A stretch of 41,265 bases of DNA from Natranaerobius trueperi (lineage in GTDB: Bacteria > Bacillota > Natranaerobiia > Natranaerobiales > Natranaerobiaceae). The stretch lies in NCBI RefSeq assembly GCF_002216005.1, contig NZ_NIQC01000023.1, forward strand, positions 1 to 41,265, read 5' to 3'. Positions 40,997 through 41,265 of this stretch are shown piece by piece. A program made the position numbers and the translations under genes. The notes under the pieces were generated by a model that worked only from the letters and a program-made list of their open reading frames with translations, was not told where the DNA came from and did no database searches. Numbering within the stretch: the stretch's first letter is position 1; each line of letters starts with the position of its first letter.

Positions 40997-41052
40997 CGGT
41001 GTAAACCTTCCGAAATGATGTATAATAAAAATAGAATGGGAGGTTTGCACCG
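40997..41052 (+). promoter_or_regulatory. Transposase promoter inside an inverted repeat that covers its ribosome site
   Basis: CGGTGTAAACCTTCC (40997-41011) and GGGAGGTTTGCACCG (41038-41052) pair at 13 of 15 positions. The -10 box TATAAT (41021-41026) is in the loop and the ribosome site GGGAGG is in the right arm. RNA started at this promoter lacks the left arm, whereas RNA entering from outside would fold and hide the site. Confidence 0.6.
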
Positions 41053-41054
41053 TT

Positions 41055-41265
41055 ATGAATTTAATAGACAAAAAGCAAGTAAGAGAAATGATGAAACAAG
41101 GTAAACTAAAAGATGTAAATGATATTCAAGAAGTTTTGAAGGAGCAATTTGGTGAACTAATAGAAGAAATGCTAGAAAGTGAACTTGATCATGAACTGGG
41201 TTACTCAAAGTATGATTACCGAGAAAAGGAAACTACAAATAGTCGAAATGGAAAGAGAGAAAAAC
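41055..41265 (+). CDS. IS256-family transposase, N-terminal part
   Basis: ATG 41055 opens a frame to the window end: MNLIDKKQVREMMKQGKLKD, VNDIQEVLKEQFGELIEEML, ESELDHELGYSKYDYREKET, TNSRNGKREK. The segment L-x-x-E-L-x-x-x-L-G-Y ... N-S-R-N-G is the conserved N-terminus of mutator/IS256 transposases. The DDE catalytic core lies beyond the window. The ribosome site is discussed with the inverted repeat upstream. Confidence 0.88.
   Translation, partial: MNLIDKKQVREMMKQGKLKDVNDIQEVLKEQFGELIEEMLESELDHELGYSKYDYREKETTNSRNGKREK

Larger units (their letters stand above)
40981..41265 (+). mobile_element. IS256-family element, left end (runs off the window)
   Basis: Comparison with the other DUF368 copy fixes the junction: sequence departs after TATAGTACAC, and the element begins GAGAGTGTAAAATAAACGGT. 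A transposase gene starts 74 bases inside. The right end lies outside the window. Confidence 0.8.

Overview
The window looks like the chromosome of a low-GC Gram-positive anaerobe (Bacillota, probably a clostridial lineage; Natranaerobiales would fit but cannot be proved here). Grounds: AT-rich sequence, strong AGGAGG-type ribosome sites, TTG and GTG starts, YvrJ, DUF1659, DUF2922 and ComK-like proteins, a ferredoxin/FrhB-type oxidoreductase, and a relic of a clostridial-type secondary alcohol dehydrogenase. No rRNA, tRNA or CRISPR array was seen.

Region 1 (1-4.7 kb) is accessory DNA: the end of an IS110-type transposase, an AbrB-type antitoxin/RelE-type toxin pair with a palindrome around its -10 box, three decayed copies of one gene's 3' end, and a 597-aa protein with a C-terminal PD-(D/E)XK-like nuclease motif.

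Region 2 (4.7-27.5 kb, all minus strand) is a cell-surface polysaccharide or glycoconjugate locus read from about 27.46 kb towards 4.75 kb. It supplies UDP-glucose and UDP-glucuronate (GalU, UDP-glucose dehydrogenase). A MurJ/Wzx-like flippase, two intact Wzy/O-antigen-ligase-like proteins (one carrying TPRs) and a broken third one handle export and polymerisation. An FrhB-like iron-sulfur protein and a pyruvyl-transferase-family protein may modify the glycan. Three GT4 glycosyltransferases and a PglC/EpsL-type phosphoglycosyl transferase assemble it. A PglD/EpsM-type acetyltransferase and a PglE/EpsN-type aminotransferase imply a bacillosamine-type sugar, and a sugar-transfer ATP-grasp sits between those two genes. 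A secreted polysaccharide deacetylase completes the set. The locus is scarred by an IS3 copy with a stop in orfA, another IS3 relic, a broken UDP-glucose dehydrogenase copy, a broken polymerase and a 26-codon epimerase relic at its head.

Region 3 (27.7-34.6 kb) is a repeat-rich island. A YvrJ/ComK-like/DUF2922/DUF1659 operon and a cytoplasmic-type amidase gene are partly duplicated. Arrays of four degenerate 30-bp repeats lie upstream of the DUF1659 promoters or after the amidase genes. In one repeat unit the place of DUF1659-DUF2922 is occupied by a three-gene operon: an unknown 197-aa protein, a SecB-like chaperone and a PD-(D/E)XK-like nuclease. This resembles a toxin-antitoxin-chaperone or anti-phage module and is the best candidate here for an undescribed system.

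Region 4 (34.6-41.3 kb) lies between two 859-bp direct repeats, each carrying a DUF368 (PopT-like) membrane protein gene. It holds an XRE/ImmA-IrrE pair, a fused relic of DUF1659-DUF2922, a decayed second SecB-like cassette, a DUF3800 gene, a strong candidate for a roughly 100-nt plus-strand small RNA and an alcohol dehydrogenase relic. The window ends inside an IS256-family element inserted beside the second DUF368 copy.
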